Shown here piece after piece: positions 52,618-62,536 of a stretch of DNA of 64,000 bases. Source of the DNA: JASHPR01 sp963729365 (GTDB lineage: Bacteria > Actinomycetota > Actinomycetes > Streptosporangiales > Streptosporangiaceae); the NCBI GenBank assembly GCA_963729365.1, contig CAVSNQ010000006.1, positions 248,001-312,000 on the forward strand, given 5' to 3'. Each line of letters begins with the position of its first letter. Position 1 is the stretch's first letter. The notes under the pieces are model-generated. The model had not been told where the DNA came from, did not search any database, and saw only the letters and a list, made by a program, of their open reading frames with translations. Made by a program: the position numbers and the translations under genes.

Positions 52618-54285
52618 ATGGGCGCGCAGGCGGATGTGGTTTTCACCGGCGGGGCGGTGTACACCGCGGACCCGACCGGGCGCCGGCTGGTGCCGGCCGG
52701 ACCGGGGCCGCGTGCGGTCGCCGTGCGCGGCGACCGGATCATCGCCACCGGCGGCGGTGACGACATCAAAGACCTAGTCGGCCCGCGCACCGAGGTGGTG
52801 GATCTGCGCGGGCGGGCGTTGCTGCCCGGATTCCAGGACGCGCATGTCCATCCCGCGTTCGCGGGCGTGACGATGATCGGATGCAACCTGATCGGGGCGG
52901 CCACCCTGGACGAGGCGCTGGCCAGGATCAGCGCCTACGCGGCCAGCCACGAAGACCGGGAATGGATCGCGGGCAGCGGCTGGCGCATGGAGTGGTTCTC
53001 CCGCGGAACGCCCAGCCGCCAGCTTCTCGACCAGGTCACCGGCGGCCGCCCGGCGTACCTCACCAACCGCGACGGCCACGGTGCCTGGGTCAGTTCCCGC
53101 GCACTCGAGCTCGCGGGCATCGACGCGGGGACGCCGGACCCGCCGGACGGCCGGATCGAGCGCGGCGCCGACGGCTCCGCCCAGGGCACCTTGCACGAGG
53201 GGGCCGCCACCCTGGTGGGCCGTCACGTTCCCGCGGTCACGTTCGACGAACGGCTCAGCGGGCTGCTGCTCGCGCAGCAGCACCTGCACGCCCGCGGCAT
53301 CACCGCCTGGCAGGACGCGATCGTCGGCGAGTACCTCGGCTCGGGCGATCCGCTGCCGGTGTACCTGGCCGCCGCCGGGGCCGGGAAGCTCACCGCGCGG
53401 GTCCAGGGCGCCCTGTGGTGGGACCGCGGCCGGGGCGGCGAGCAGCTGCCCGACATCCTGGCCCGGCGCGAGCAGGGCCAGGCGGGCCGGTTCCGCGCGA
53501 ACACCGTCAAGGTCATGCAGGACGGGGTCGTGGAGAGCTTCACGGCCGGGATGATCGAGCCCTACCTGGACTCCTGCGGTTGTCAGACCGGCAACCGGGG
53601 CCTGTCCCACGTGGACGCGGCCGAACTGCGCGAGTACGTGGCTCTGCTGGACGGGCAGGGCTTCCAGGTCCACCTGCACGCGATCGGCGACCGCGCCGTG
53701 CGGGAATCGCTGGACGCGATCGAGGCCGCGCGCGACGCGAACGGCGCCAACGACAACCGGCACCACATCGCCCATCTTCAGGTCATGCACCCGGACGATA
53801 TCCCGAGGTTCGCCGCGCTGGGCGTGACCGCGAACGTGCAGGCCCTCTGGGCCGCGCACGAGCCGCAGATGGACGAGCTGACGATCCCATTCATCGGGCC
53901 GGAACGGGCCGCGCGCCAGTATCTGTTCGGTGACCTGCTCCACTCGGGCGCCCGCCTCGCGGCGGGCAGCGACTGGGCGGTGAGCAGCGCGAACCCGTTG
54001 CGCGCGATTCACGTCGCGGTGAACAGAACGCTGCCCGGCACGGGAGCTGAGCCGCTGCTGCCCGGGCAGAGCCTCAGCCTGGGCGAGGCGCTGGCCGCGT
54101 ACACGTGCGGCTCCGCGTACGTCAACCACCTCGACGAGACCGGCGCCATCGAGGTGGGCAAGCTGGCCGACCTGGTCGTGCTCGACCGTGATCCGTTCGA
54201 CGGCCCGCCCGGCGAGATCGCCGGCACGGGTGTCGAGCTCACTTACGTGGCCGGGGAACCGGTCTATGCGGCGGCCCGGCGTTAG
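52618..54285 (+). CDS. YtcJ-like metal-dependent amidohydrolase
   Basis: Protein of 555 residues, amidohydrolase family 3. HxH metal motif in LLPGFQDAHVHPAF, later FQVHLHAIGDRAVRESLDAI, HHIAHLQVMHPDDIPRFAALGV and the distal Asp in LAAGSDWAVSSANPLRAI; composite beta sandwich formed by both termini (VVFTGGAVYTADP..GKLADLVVLDRDPF). ATG 52618 follows GGGGAGAGGAG. Cytoplasmic; hydrolyses an N-acyl or cyclic amide not identifiable from sequence. Divergent from the HIT gene. Confidence 0.92.
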   Translation: MGAQADVVFTGGAVYTADPTGRRLVPAGPGPRAVAVRGDRIIATGGGDDIKDLVGPRTEVVDLRGRALLPGFQDAHVHPAFAGVTMIGCNLIGAATLDEALARISAYAASHEDREWIAGSGWRMEWFSRGTPSRQLLDQVTGGRPAYLTNRDGHGAWVSSRALELAGIDAGTPDPPDGRIERGADGSAQGTLHEGAATLVGRHVPAVTFDERLSGLLLAQQHLHARGITAWQDAIVGEYLGSGDPLPVYLAAAGAGKLTARVQGALWWDRGRGGEQLPDILARREQGQAGRFRANTVKVMQDGVVESFTAGMIEPYLDSCGCQTGNRGLSHVDAAELREYVALLDGQGFQVHLHAIGDRAVRESLDAIEAARDANGANDNRHHIAHLQVMHPDDIPRFAALGVTANVQALWAAHEPQMDELTIPFIGPERAARQYLFGDLLHSGARLAAGSDWAVSSANPLRAIHVAVNRTLPGTGAEPLLPGQSLSLGEALAAYTCGSAYVNHLDETGAIEVGKLADLVVLDRDPFDGPPGEIAGTGVELTYVAGEPVYAAARR

Positions 54286-54356
54286 CCGGCTAATGTCTTG
54301 CCCGGTAGGATGCGTAACCAGGCAAGCAGTCGTGGTCGACGGTGACGGAGGAGCTG

Positions 54357-55349
54357 ATGGATTCGATCCCGCTGGGCAGCGGCGGACCTCAGGTTTCGAG
54401 GGTCGGCCTGGGCCTGATGGGCATGTCCGGCGTCTACGGGCCTGCCGAAGACCTGGACAGCGTCTCAACCATCCGCGGGGCCCTCGATGCCGGGATCACG
54501 CTGCTCGACACCGGCGATTTCTACGGGATGGGCCACAACGAGATGCTGCTGCGCGACGCTCTGCGCGGCGTGCACCGTGACAGCGTGTTCATCCAGGTCA
54601 AGTTCGGCGGCCAGCGTGATCCGGGCGGCGCGTTCATCGGGCACGATGCCAGCCCGAACATGGTCAAGACCTCGCTCGCCTACTCGCTCCAGCGCCTGGG
54701 CACCGACTACGTCGACCTGTATCAGCCCGCCCGGCTGGACCCGCGCGTTCCCATCGAGGACACGGTCGGCGCGATCGTGGAGATGATCGAGGCCGGCTAC
54801 GTCAGGTACCTCGGCCTCTCCGAGATGGGCGCTGCCACGATCCGCCGCGCGCACGCCGTCCACCCGGTCACCGCGCTGCAGATCGAGTACTCGCTGATGA
54901 GCCGCGGGATCGAGGCAGAGATCCTGCCGACGGTCCGCGAACTCGGCATCGGCGTGACCGCCTACGGGGTGCTGTCGCGCGGCCTGCTCTCGACCGCGAG
55001 CGCCCGCGAGATCGGACCGGGCGACCCGCGGTCCAGGTACCCCAGGTTCCGCGGCGAGAACCTGGAGCGCAACCTGGACCTGCTGGCCGCGCTGGAGAAG
55101 ATCGCGCAGGACCACGGGGTCACCACGGCGCAGCTGGCCATCGCCTGGGTCCTCTCCCGCGGCAGCGACATCGTCCCGCTGATCGGCACCAAGCGGCGGG
55201 ACCGGCTCGCCGAGGCTCTCGGCGCCCTTGACCTGCGGCTAGATCCCGCGGAGCTGGCCGCCCTCGAGACCGCGATACCCGCTGGCCAGGTCGCTGGTGA
55301 TCGCTACGACCCGGCTCAGATGGCCGCGCTCGACAGCGAAAGGCCATAG
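54357..55349 (+). CDS. Aldo/keto reductase with altered catalytic His
   Basis: Protein of 330 residues; ATG 54357 has GGAGGAG four bases upstream, which outranks GTG 54342. TIM barrel of the AKR family: Asp and Tyr of the tetrad in LLDTGDFYGMGHNE, Lys in FIQVKFGG, but the position of the tetrad His (usually YYLHR/YYQHR) reads YQPARLDP. YGVLSRGLLS and the NADPH-binding IGTKRRDRLAEALG remain. A subgroup with this PAR sequence exists; whether it still reduces carbonyls is unclear. Confidence 0.9.
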   Translation: MDSIPLGSGGPQVSRVGLGLMGMSGVYGPAEDLDSVSTIRGALDAGITLLDTGDFYGMGHNEMLLRDALRGVHRDSVFIQVKFGGQRDPGGAFIGHDASPNMVKTSLAYSLQRLGTDYVDLYQPARLDPRVPIEDTVGAIVEMIEAGYVRYLGLSEMGAATIRRAHAVHPVTALQIEYSLMSRGIEAEILPTVRELGIGVTAYGVLSRGLLSTASAREIGPGDPRSRYPRFRGENLERNLDLLAALEKIAQDHGVTTAQLAIAWVLSRGSDIVPLIGTKRRDRLAEALGALDLRLDPAELAALETAIPAGQVAGDRYDPAQMAALDSERP

Positions 55350-55520
55350 CCCCGAACGCAACGCCACGTGCTTGATCGGTTCCGCTTCGCCATTCTTGGT
55401 TACTGGTTGGGGCTATTGAACAGCCCAAGCGGGGTCGGCGCGGCGAACTCGATCACCAGTGCTGGCTTTCCGTCACGCTGCGTCATTTCGGTGTGCGAGG
55501 GGGCGAAGGAAGCTGCTGCC

Positions 55521-57743
55521 TTACGCGCGCAGGTACGCGGCGATCGACCGCAAGCTTGCCGTGCTGCCGATCAGGGTGGCTGAACGGAGCGGCATGCCCG
55601 CGCTGGCGCCTGGACCGGAGTCGCTGAACTCCGTCACATCGACGTGATTTACCACGATCGCCAAGGACGAGATCACGATCATCAGCCGCGAGTCGACCTC
55701 GCCGGCCGCCAGCTCCGTCCGGGCCGTGGGCGAGGTAGCGACGCGCCCGAAGTGCCCACAAGTGCGGCTCCGTCCACCTTCCGCTGTTGCTGGTCCGCCC
55801 TGAGCTGGGATAGATACGCGGCGGCTCCGCTTTGGTGCGATCACCCGGATGTCGATCCGCGCCTTCCCGGAGCCGAAGCTCGCGAGCACCGCGGGCGCAT
55901 AGACCGAGGCGAGACGGCTGCCGAACTGCTTTCGGATGGCTGCCGTGGCCACGACGATCTGGGAGAGCCGAATGGGGCAGGCGATTTCGGCTGCAGCGCG
56001 AACAGGTCGTCAGTGGGAACGCCTTGCGACCTCAGCACCAGGCACGTTGCAGGATCACAGGACACGACTGCGTTGCGGCTAACCTGCTGGGCGACCCAGG
56101 CTGCTGCCTGATTCTGGGTCGGCGTGCCGATGCTGCCTGGCGCCGGTGGCTCTGAGGTATGCAGGGACCGCACGACTACCAAGGACCCGGCGGCCAGGAG
56201 AACTGCCGCCGCGGCGACCAGGGCAGGCGTGCGGATAGCGTCGAAGACCTGGTGTGTCCTGCCGAAGGCCTGGTGCCTCCTGCAGGCGGGGTTGCGGCTG
56301 CGCTGGCAGGTCCGCCCGGGCCGGCATAGGCGGCGAGGCGGCGTTCGGCTCGGCTGCGCGGCGCGCTCGGGCTCCGCTGGCCGTGCGGCGCCGTCGGCCT
56401 CCGCCGCGCGTTCTTGCGCTAGCCGGGCGACTTCCTCCTCGTCGCGTTCCCGCTCTAGGCGGGCGCGCCTTTGCGCGGCCCACTCCCGGTCCTCGCGTTC
56501 CTGCTCCTGGCGGATGCGTTCTTGGGCAGCTCGCTCTTCCTCTTGGCGCGCGAGTTCTTCCGCCGCACGTTCTTGCTCTTGGCGGGCTCGCTCCTGGGCT
56601 GCGCGTTCCTGCTCTGCGCGTTCTTGCGCGGCGCGTTGCCGTTCCTGCTGGGCGGCGCGCTTCTGTTCCGCCGCGCGCTCGCGCTGGGCTGCGCGTTCCT
56701 GCTTGGCGGAGCGCTTCTGCTCCAGCCTGGCGGCACGTTCCCGTTCCTGCCGGGCGCGCTCCTCTGCGGCGCGTTCTTGTTCTTGCCTGGCGCGTTCTTC
56801 GGCTGCGCGCTCCTGCTCTAGCCGGGCGCGTTCCTGCGCTAGCTGAGCGCGCTCCCGCTCTAGCCGGGCGCGTTCCTGTGCGGCGACTCGTTCGCGTTCC
56901 TGCTGTGCCGCGCGCTCTTGCTCCAGCCGGGCGCGTTCCTGTGCGGCGGCTCGTTCGCGTTCCTGTTGTGTGGCGCGTTCGCGTTCTTGCCTGGCCTGCT
57001 CTTGTGCGGCGCGTTCCCGTTCCTGTCGGGTGTGCTCCTGCCGCGGCGCGTTCCTGCTCTAGCCGGGCGCGGCGCTCCTGTGCCGCGCGTTCCTGTTCTT
57101 GGCGGGCGCGTTCTTGGGCGGCGCGTTCCTGTTCTTGGTGGGCGGCTCGCTTCTGTTCCGCCGCGCGCTCGCGCTGGGCGGCGCGCTCCTGCCTGGCGGT
57201 GCGCTTATGCTGCGCACCGCGCTCCCGCTCCTGCTGGGCGGCGCGCTGTTGCCTGTTCGCAAGATCTGGCTTTTCTGCGCCATTCGGCGGCGCGGAGCGA
57301 GTCGACTCAGGGCTGGTCTTGTTGACCTCCGGACTCGCAATGGCCCCTGAGGCCGTCAGACGCGGCAGTTCCGCTGTATCGAAGTCCGCATCCTCATCTG
57401 ACGGCGCTCCCTGCCGCTGCGGGGTTGGCAGAACCGACCGCAGCTTCGCCTTCGGCGGCGTCTGCCCGTTGGCCGCGCCCGGCACCCGCCGATGCGAAGG
57501 CGCAGACGGCTTGGGACGAGTCGCCTGATCCGGTTGCGGCTGCTCGCGTCGAGCCTCGTGCTCACGCCTGGCTTCTTGCTCCCGTGCCGCTTGGGCGTGC
57601 GCAGCACTGACGACAGCCTGTATTCGCTGCCGGAACTCCTCCGGCAGCTCCGGCGGCTTTCGCCGTTCCGGATCTGCCGGCCCGGCTCGGGTCGCACCTG
57701 GCACACGTCGTGCCAGCGGCGGCCTGCCGTTCTCATCTCCCAT
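55521..57743 (-). pseudogene. Coiled-coil membrane protein gene with several frame breaks
   Basis: Starts at ATG 57743 (MGDENGRPPLARRVPGA..ELPEEFRQRIQAVV), then a very long Glu/Arg/Ala/Gln coiled coil with units like RARQEQERAAQE. The frame changes near 57041-57046 and continues through the coiled coil to a membrane helix (TPALVAAAAVLLAAGSLVVV) and an outer domain (WVAQQVSRNAVVSCDPATCLVL..). After about 55960 the sense is in another frame (ATAAIRKQFGSRLASVYAPAVLASFGSG..), leaves it briefly (AAAYLSQLRADQQQRKVDGAALVG) and returns (LAAGEVDSRLMIVISSLAIVV). At least four indels. Conserved actinobacterial family next to glycosyltransferases; function unknown. Confidence 0.75.
56420..57245 (-). repeat. 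Degenerate tandem repeat encoding the coiled coil
   Basis: Irregular repeats of 15-33 bases, minus strand, encoding E-R-A-A/R-x-E-Q-E-R-A. Many copies share GAACGCGCC and CAGGAG-like words, which makes this stretch prone to slippage and misassembly; the frame break near 57041 lies in it. Confidence 0.8.
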
Positions 57744-57838
57744 GCGGCCAAACCCCCCAGGGCACGCGGACAGGATGACGCGATCCCCGGGAGATAGCGC
57801 AGCACAGGATGCCCCGTTATACAAGCGAAATGACCTGT

Positions 57839-57861
57839 TGTCACGAAAGAGTTACGTGACA
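57839..57861. promoter_or_regulatory. Inverted repeat upstream of the polysaccharide locus
   Basis: TGTCACG-N9-CGTGACA, in the 424-base gap between the coiled-coil gene and the GT39 leader. Possible operator for both directions. Confidence 0.45.
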
Positions 57862-58045
57862 CATTTCAGCCGCCGAACCGTGGCGGCTGGGCCTACGCGC
57901 GAGCCACTTCGTCACAGGGACGGGCGTCCCTGGCTTGGACAGGTGTCTCGTAATCCCCACCAGTATCTCCACGTAGTGGCTGGCAGACAGAAGATTCAGC
58001 AAACATCCGTCCTTGAGCGTGATCGAACAGTACCTTCTCCTATGG

Positions 58046-58167
58046 GGTATTCCTGTCCGGGGGGGATACCGCCACGGCGTGTGACGTCATCAGCACAGCA
58101 GGTGGGCTGCCGGGGGGGAGCCGAGGCACCCCCTAGGTACGCCCCTGAGCGCAGGCAGGTGCGGCCT
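58046..58167 (+). promoter_or_regulatory. Conserved G-rich leader element, copy A
   Basis: A 122-base stretch directly before the GT39 start ATG and strongly similar to 62537-62649. Block 1: GGTATTCCTGTCC, seven G, ATACCGCCACGG; GGTATTCC can pair with GGGATACC in an 8-pair stem. Block 2: GGGGGGAGCCGAGGC. Block 3: GGTACGC..CT..GCGCAGGCAGGTGCGGCC then TATGGA. Between blocks 1 and 2 the copies differ. Behaves like a structured 5' leader RNA; it did not match riboswitch consensus sequences I know. Confidence 0.7.
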
Positions 58168-59807
58168 ATGGAGTACGGCACAACAACCCGCCAGACGACG
58201 GAGGCTTCAGACACTTCCGCACTGGACGCAGCGCCCGCGGCTCCCGCGGCAGGCTCGCGTCCCAGAGCGGTGGGTGCTCGCGCGCCACGTCCCGCGCTGG
58301 TGGCCGTTGCTTGCTGTGCTCGTCGTTCAGGCCGCCCTTTCAATCCGGCTGGTCAGGGCGGACACGGCGTTCGAGGATGAGGCCGCCTATCTGTGGGCCG
58401 GGCACCTGGAGTGGGCGCACTGGCTGCACGGCACACCGATCCCGCCGTTCTCGGCTTACTTCTCGGGAGCGCCGGTCATCTACCCGCCGATCGGCGCACT
58501 AGCAGACAGCATCGGCGGGCTGACGGCGGCCCGGATCCTGTCCCTGGTCTTCATGCTCGGGGCGACCACGCTGCTGTGGGCCACCGCCAGTCGGCTGTAC
58601 GGGCGCCGGGCCGCTTTCTTTGCCGCCGCGCTGTTCGCCGTCCTTGGGCCGACACTGCATCTGGGGGCGTTCGCCACCTACGACTCCATGGCACTATTCC
58701 TTGTCGCGCTCGCTACCTGGTGCGTAGTCCGTACCGGGGACAGCGGAGACGCGACCGGCCGGATGGTCGCGGCGGCAATCGTGCTGGCGCTCGCCAACGC
58801 CACAGCGTATTCGTCGGTCCTGTTCGACCCGATCGTGGTGCTGCTCGCGCTGCTTACCGCATTTCCGAAGCCTGGCGGAAAGGTCGCTCTCCGGCGGATC
58901 GCGATCCTCCTCATCGTGCTGGTCACGCTCCTGCTGGTGGGGTTGCTCATCGGCGGAAGCTCCTACTTCGGCGGGTTCGAGCGAACAACCTTGGCGCGAG
59001 TGCCCGGCGCCGCCTCCCCGCTCACCGTTCTGGCCAAGTCCTGGTCGTGGGCCGGTCTCGTCGCGATCCTGGCCATATGCGGCGTCATCATCAGCGGCGT
59101 AGGCCGACAGGGGCGTGCGCGGACGTGGCTGCTGGCGGTTTTGGCTATCGCCGTGTTCCTGGGGCCGCTGGAGCAAGCACGCCTGGACACAGTGGATTCG
59201 TTGAACAAGCACGTAGGTCTGGGCGCCTGGTTCGCGGCCATAGCCGCGGGCTACGCGGTGGACTGGTTTGTCGCTGCCGCGCCCGCTGGAAGGAACCGAG
59301 TTCTCACCTGCGGAGCCTGCGTGGTGGCGCTCGCCTTTCCGATATCGCTGGGAGCCAGCCAGTCGTAGGCGTTCTCCACCAGCTGGGCTAACTCGACCAG
59401 CTTCATTGCGATACTGCGCCCGCTGGCCGACCATGGCAACGGGCGGCTCCTGGTCGAGGACCCAGCCATCGCCGAATATTACCTGCCCTCCGGGAGCCAG
59501 TGGCAGCGATGGTCAAGCACCCGGAACATCGTCCTGCCGTCGGGGCAGAGCACTGGCGGGCCGAGCCAGAAGGCAGGCGTTGTCGGCTCTGGCAATGCAG
59601 GAACCTTCGGTACGAAAATCGCAGCAAAACTACTTCTCCCTCATAGCGCTGAACTTCGCGGATACAACATCTCTGGACCAGATCCTCAATCAGGACATCA
59701 ATAACAACCCCAACTACCACGTCATCGAGGTCGTGCCTTACGGCGTCGAGATCCCGCCCATCGGCCAGGGTACGTACAAGATCTGGAAATACGAGCCGAC
59801 CAAGTGA
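58168..59807 (+). pseudogene. Glycosyltransferase family 39 (ArnT/PMT-like) gene, copy A, frame-broken
   Basis: Multi-pass membrane glycosyltransferase. Conserved ATG 58168 opens MEYGTTTRQTTEAS in a frame that differs from the main body, which reads from GTG 58274: LARHVPRWWPLLAVLVVQAALSI, catalytic-loop DTAFEDEAAYLWAGHLEWAHWLHGTP, then about nine helices to FPISLGASQS and a TAG at 59366-59368. The sense continues in the same frame past this TAG (AFSTSWANSTSFIAIL.., LLVEDPAIAEYYLPSGSQWQRWS) and shifts once more near 59620 (NYFSLIALNFADTTSLDQIL.., GTYKIWKYEPTK). So three lesions against one homologous chain. Its stop overlaps GTG of the GT2 gene. Confidence 0.8.
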
Positions 59808-61384
59808 GCGCAACTGGGCAAGCATCGCTGGAACCGCCGGTGAGCAGCGTCGCTGCCGCCAACACGCGGCACCGTCAGACCCGGCTTGTCCTTCCCCGGC
59901 CTCCGGATGACGACGAGAAATACGCTTATATCCAGAGGAACTTGCCCTACCTGACGACCATACTCGTCATCGGCGCGAGCTGTCTCATCATCAGCCAGTT
60001 CAGGTTCGAGGCACATGACCTAGTGCTTTCGCCGTTCATGCTCTTCACAGCCACCTACGTCATCTATCAGGTGATCAGCCTGCCGGTGAACTTTGCCGGC
60101 CGAGGGTTCGATCTGGCCGCTCACCAGGCGCGCATCCAGGCGTGGCATCCGCTCTCCTACCCTGGCGTGGATATTTTCCTGCCGATCTGCGGTGAGCCGA
60201 TCGAGTTGCTTTGCAATACATGGACTGCAGTGGCCGATCTCATCGCGGATTATGGGGGAGCGGCACAGGCCTACGTCCTTGATGACGGACCGTCCGACGA
60301 TGCTCGCTCGATGTCCGAGTCCTTCGGCTTCAGCTACATCCGTCGGCCCGACCTGCCCGCCTACAAGAAGGCGGGCAACCTCCGGTACGCGTTCGCGCGC
60401 ACTACCGCTGAATACCTGGTCATCCTGGACGCAGACTTCGCTCCCCGCCCCGACTTCCTCGCCGAGACGCTTCCCTACATGGACGAACCGGCGATCGCAA
60501 TCGTGCAGACGCCCCAGTTCTTCAGGAGCAGCGCCGCGCAGACATGGATCGAGCAGGGAGCGGGCCCAATCCAGGAAGTGTTCTACCGGACGGTCCAAGT
60601 GGCTCGCGACCGATTCGACGCGGCCATCTGCTGCGGGACTTCTGCGGTCTACCGGCGGACTGCGCTGGAACCGCAGGGCGGCCCGACGCTCATCCCCTAC
60701 GCCGAAGATGTGCATACCGGACTCGACGTGCGGCGCGCCGGTTGGTCGATGGTCTACCTGCCGATCGTGCTCTCGACCGGGATCTGCCCTGAGGAGCTCG
60801 ACGCGTTCGTGCGCCAGCAGTACCGCTGGTGCTCCGGAAACGTTGGCATCGTCTTCTCTGGCCGGCTGTGGTCGATACCGATGAGCCTCCCGGCTCGGCT
60901 CGCCTACATCTCCGGGTTCTTCTACTACGCCTACACGGCGCTGCTGACGTTCTTCGGGCCCATCATCCCCATCGTCATGCTGGCCTTTCTTCCTAACCAG
61001 ATCCGGCTGCGAAACTTCATCATCCTGGTACCGGCCATGCTCACCGGGTTCGTCCTGTATCCGTTGTGGCATCGCTCCAGGTACGGGCCGTCGGTCTGGC
61101 CCTTGGGAATTGCCCGTGGCTGGGCACATGTCTTCGCGATATGGGACGGCGCCCGGGGTAAGTCGATGGGCTGGCATCCGACTCGGACGCCGGGTAGCTC
61201 GCTGCGGCGTTTCCGGATCGGCGTTACTTGGTGGAGCGGCGGTATGGCCCTCCTATGGTTCGTACTGGCCGTATGGCGGACGGTGACCCTGGGGTCTTTG
61301 AAGTTCGCAGTCCTATTGGTCTTCGGCTTGCTCAACCTCGCCGTCGTGAGCCGCGTCATCTTTCCCGGAGAAAAGCCAGCATGA
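59804..61384 (+). CDS. Cellulose-synthase-like family 2 glycosyltransferase
   Basis: Processive membrane GT2 of 526 residues. Two helices before and about five after the catalytic domain. Motifs of BcsA-type polymerases: Asp160-Asp161-Gly, DxD as DADF (209-212), TED-like YAEDVHTGLD (301-302) and Q338-Q-Y-R-W342. It polymerises a beta-linked sugar and pushes it across the membrane. No PilZ domain follows, so c-di-GMP control as in BcsA is not expected. GTG 59804 overlaps the GT39 stop and its own stop overlaps the GH26 ATG. Confidence 0.93.
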   Translation: MSATGQASLEPPVSSVAAANTRHRQTRLVLPRPPDDDEKYAYIQRNLPYLTTILVIGASCLIISQFRFEAHDLVLSPFMLFTATYVIYQVISLPVNFAGRGFDLAAHQARIQAWHPLSYPGVDIFLPICGEPIELLCNTWTAVADLIADYGGAAQAYVLDDGPSDDARSMSESFGFSYIRRPDLPAYKKAGNLRYAFARTTAEYLVILDADFAPRPDFLAETLPYMDEPAIAIVQTPQFFRSSAAQTWIEQGAGPIQEVFYRTVQVARDRFDAAICCGTSAVYRRTALEPQGGPTLIPYAEDVHTGLDVRRAGWSMVYLPIVLSTGICPEELDAFVRQQYRWCSGNVGIVFSGRLWSIPMSLPARLAYISGFFYYAYTALLTFFGPIIPIVMLAFLPNQIRLRNFIILVPAMLTGFVLYPLWHRSRYGPSVWPLGIARGWAHVFAIWDGARGKSMGWHPTRTPGSSLRRFRIGVTWWSGGMALLWFVLAVWRTVTLGSLKFAVLLVFGLLNLAVVSRVIFPGEKPA

Positions 61385-62352
61385 GACCTCGCTTTGTGAT
61401 GCTCTTGGCCTTCGTGATCGCTGCTGTGGCCGTCGGCTTTACCGGAGCCCGCTTCAGTCTTTTGCCTTCCCCTCACCCGGCTGTACACTCATCTCTGCCG
61501 GCCACCTCAGACTCCTATTTGGGTGTCTTCGAGCCTGGGTCGCCGCCTTCTTACCAGCCAATCGCAGAGTTCGCGGGGGCTGTGGGCAGACAGCCGAACC
61601 TCGTCGGGTACTACAGCGGCTGGGCGCAGCCCTTCGCTATATCGTTCGCGGAGATGATCCACAGGCACGGCCAAATCCCGTTCGTGCAAATCGATCCTAC
61701 CTACGCCTCCGTCTCGGCGATCGCAGCAGGTGATTACGATGGCTACCTTCGTCTGTATGCCGACAGCGTTAGGGATTTCGGACACCAGGTTGTCATTGGC
61801 TTCGGGCACGAGATGAACGGCAGCTGGTACTCGTGGGGCTACACGAAGGTCCCGCCGCCGACGTTCGTGGCAGCGTGGCGGCACATCGTGACACTGTTCC
61901 GCACCGAGGGCGCCGACAACGTCACCTGGCTGTGGACGATCCAGGCCGACCAACCTCGCACCGCCCATCAACTTGGCACCGGGCCAATCGCCTCCTGGTG
62001 GCCCGGCGCGAGTTATGTCACCTGGGTCGGCATCGACGGCTACTACAACAGTCCGGCGGATACCTTTGCCAAGGTCTTCGGCCAGACCATTCGTCAAGTA
62101 CAGGCACTCACCCACAAGAAGATACTGCTGTCCGAAGCTGCCGTAACGCCACACGGCAACCAGTTCGTCAGCATCCTCAATCTGTTCAAAGGGATGTCCC
62201 AGTACAAAACCCTCGGGGTCGTGTGGTTCGATAAGGACCAAGCCAACCTGCCCCAACGCCAAGACTGGCGGATCGAAGGCGACCAGGCGGCCTTGGCAGC
62301 GTTCCGTACTGGCCTGTCTAGCCTGACCCTTGTGTCAACCGGCCGTCATTAG
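61381..62352 (+). CDS. GH26-like glycoside hydrolase, membrane-anchored or secreted
   Basis: Protein of 323 residues with an N-terminal signal anchor (FVMLLAFVIAAVAVGFTGA). TIM-barrel with the clan-A signature IGFGHEMNGSWYSWG (acid/base Glu144) and nucleophile Glu252 in ILLSEAAV; TWVGIDGYYN between. Family 26 holds beta-mannanases and some beta-1,3/1,4-glucanases. ATG overlap with the GT2 gene implies it trims or releases the polymer being made, as CMC-ase BcsZ does for cellulose. Confidence 0.88.
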   Translation: MRPRFVMLLAFVIAAVAVGFTGARFSLLPSPHPAVHSSLPATSDSYLGVFEPGSPPSYQPIAEFAGAVGRQPNLVGYYSGWAQPFAISFAEMIHRHGQIPFVQIDPTYASVSAIAAGDYDGYLRLYADSVRDFGHQVVIGFGHEMNGSWYSWGYTKVPPPTFVAAWRHIVTLFRTEGADNVTWLWTIQADQPRTAHQLGTGPIASWWPGASYVTWVGIDGYYNSPADTFAKVFGQTIRQVQALTHKKILLSEAAVTPHGNQFVSILNLFKGMSQYKTLGVVWFDKDQANLPQRQDWRIEGDQAALAAFRTGLSSLTLVSTGRH

Positions 62353-62536
62353 CAGGCGAGCACTTCTGTCTCTCCATGCAGCCCACCCTCGCAATGCACA
62401 TATGGCACCGTGTGCTACCCCCAGTGTCATAACTCATTGTAACTGGATAGTTACACTATGCCGCATGAGCTATCATCGTCCGGAAATTCGCCAATCGCCC
62501 TTCCTCCGTAGAGGCCTGACTGTAGGTTTCATATGC
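62353..62536. other. Upstream region of second GT39 unit
   Basis: AT-richer than its surroundings (about 62400-62530), consistent with a promoter. Contains the inverted repeat at 62438-62455. No gene seen. Confidence 0.5.
62438..62455. promoter_or_regulatory. Inverted repeat upstream of leader copy B
   Basis: TGTAACT-GGAT-AGTTACA in an AT-rich segment about 80 bases before leader copy B; operator-like. Confidence 0.5.

Noticed and set aside
56079..57824. Single open frame of 581 residues as a real intact protein
   Set aside because: After about 57041 it switches from E/R/A/Q heptads to Thr/Gly/Arg-rich nonsense while the heptads continue in the adjacent frame.
58046..58167. Leader A as a c-di-AMP (ydaO), c-di-GMP (GEMM), cobalamin or glycine riboswitch
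   Set aside because: The invariant core sequences of these classes (for example the ACGCAAAGCC of GEMM or the AATCCG..CAGCT of ydaO) were not found.
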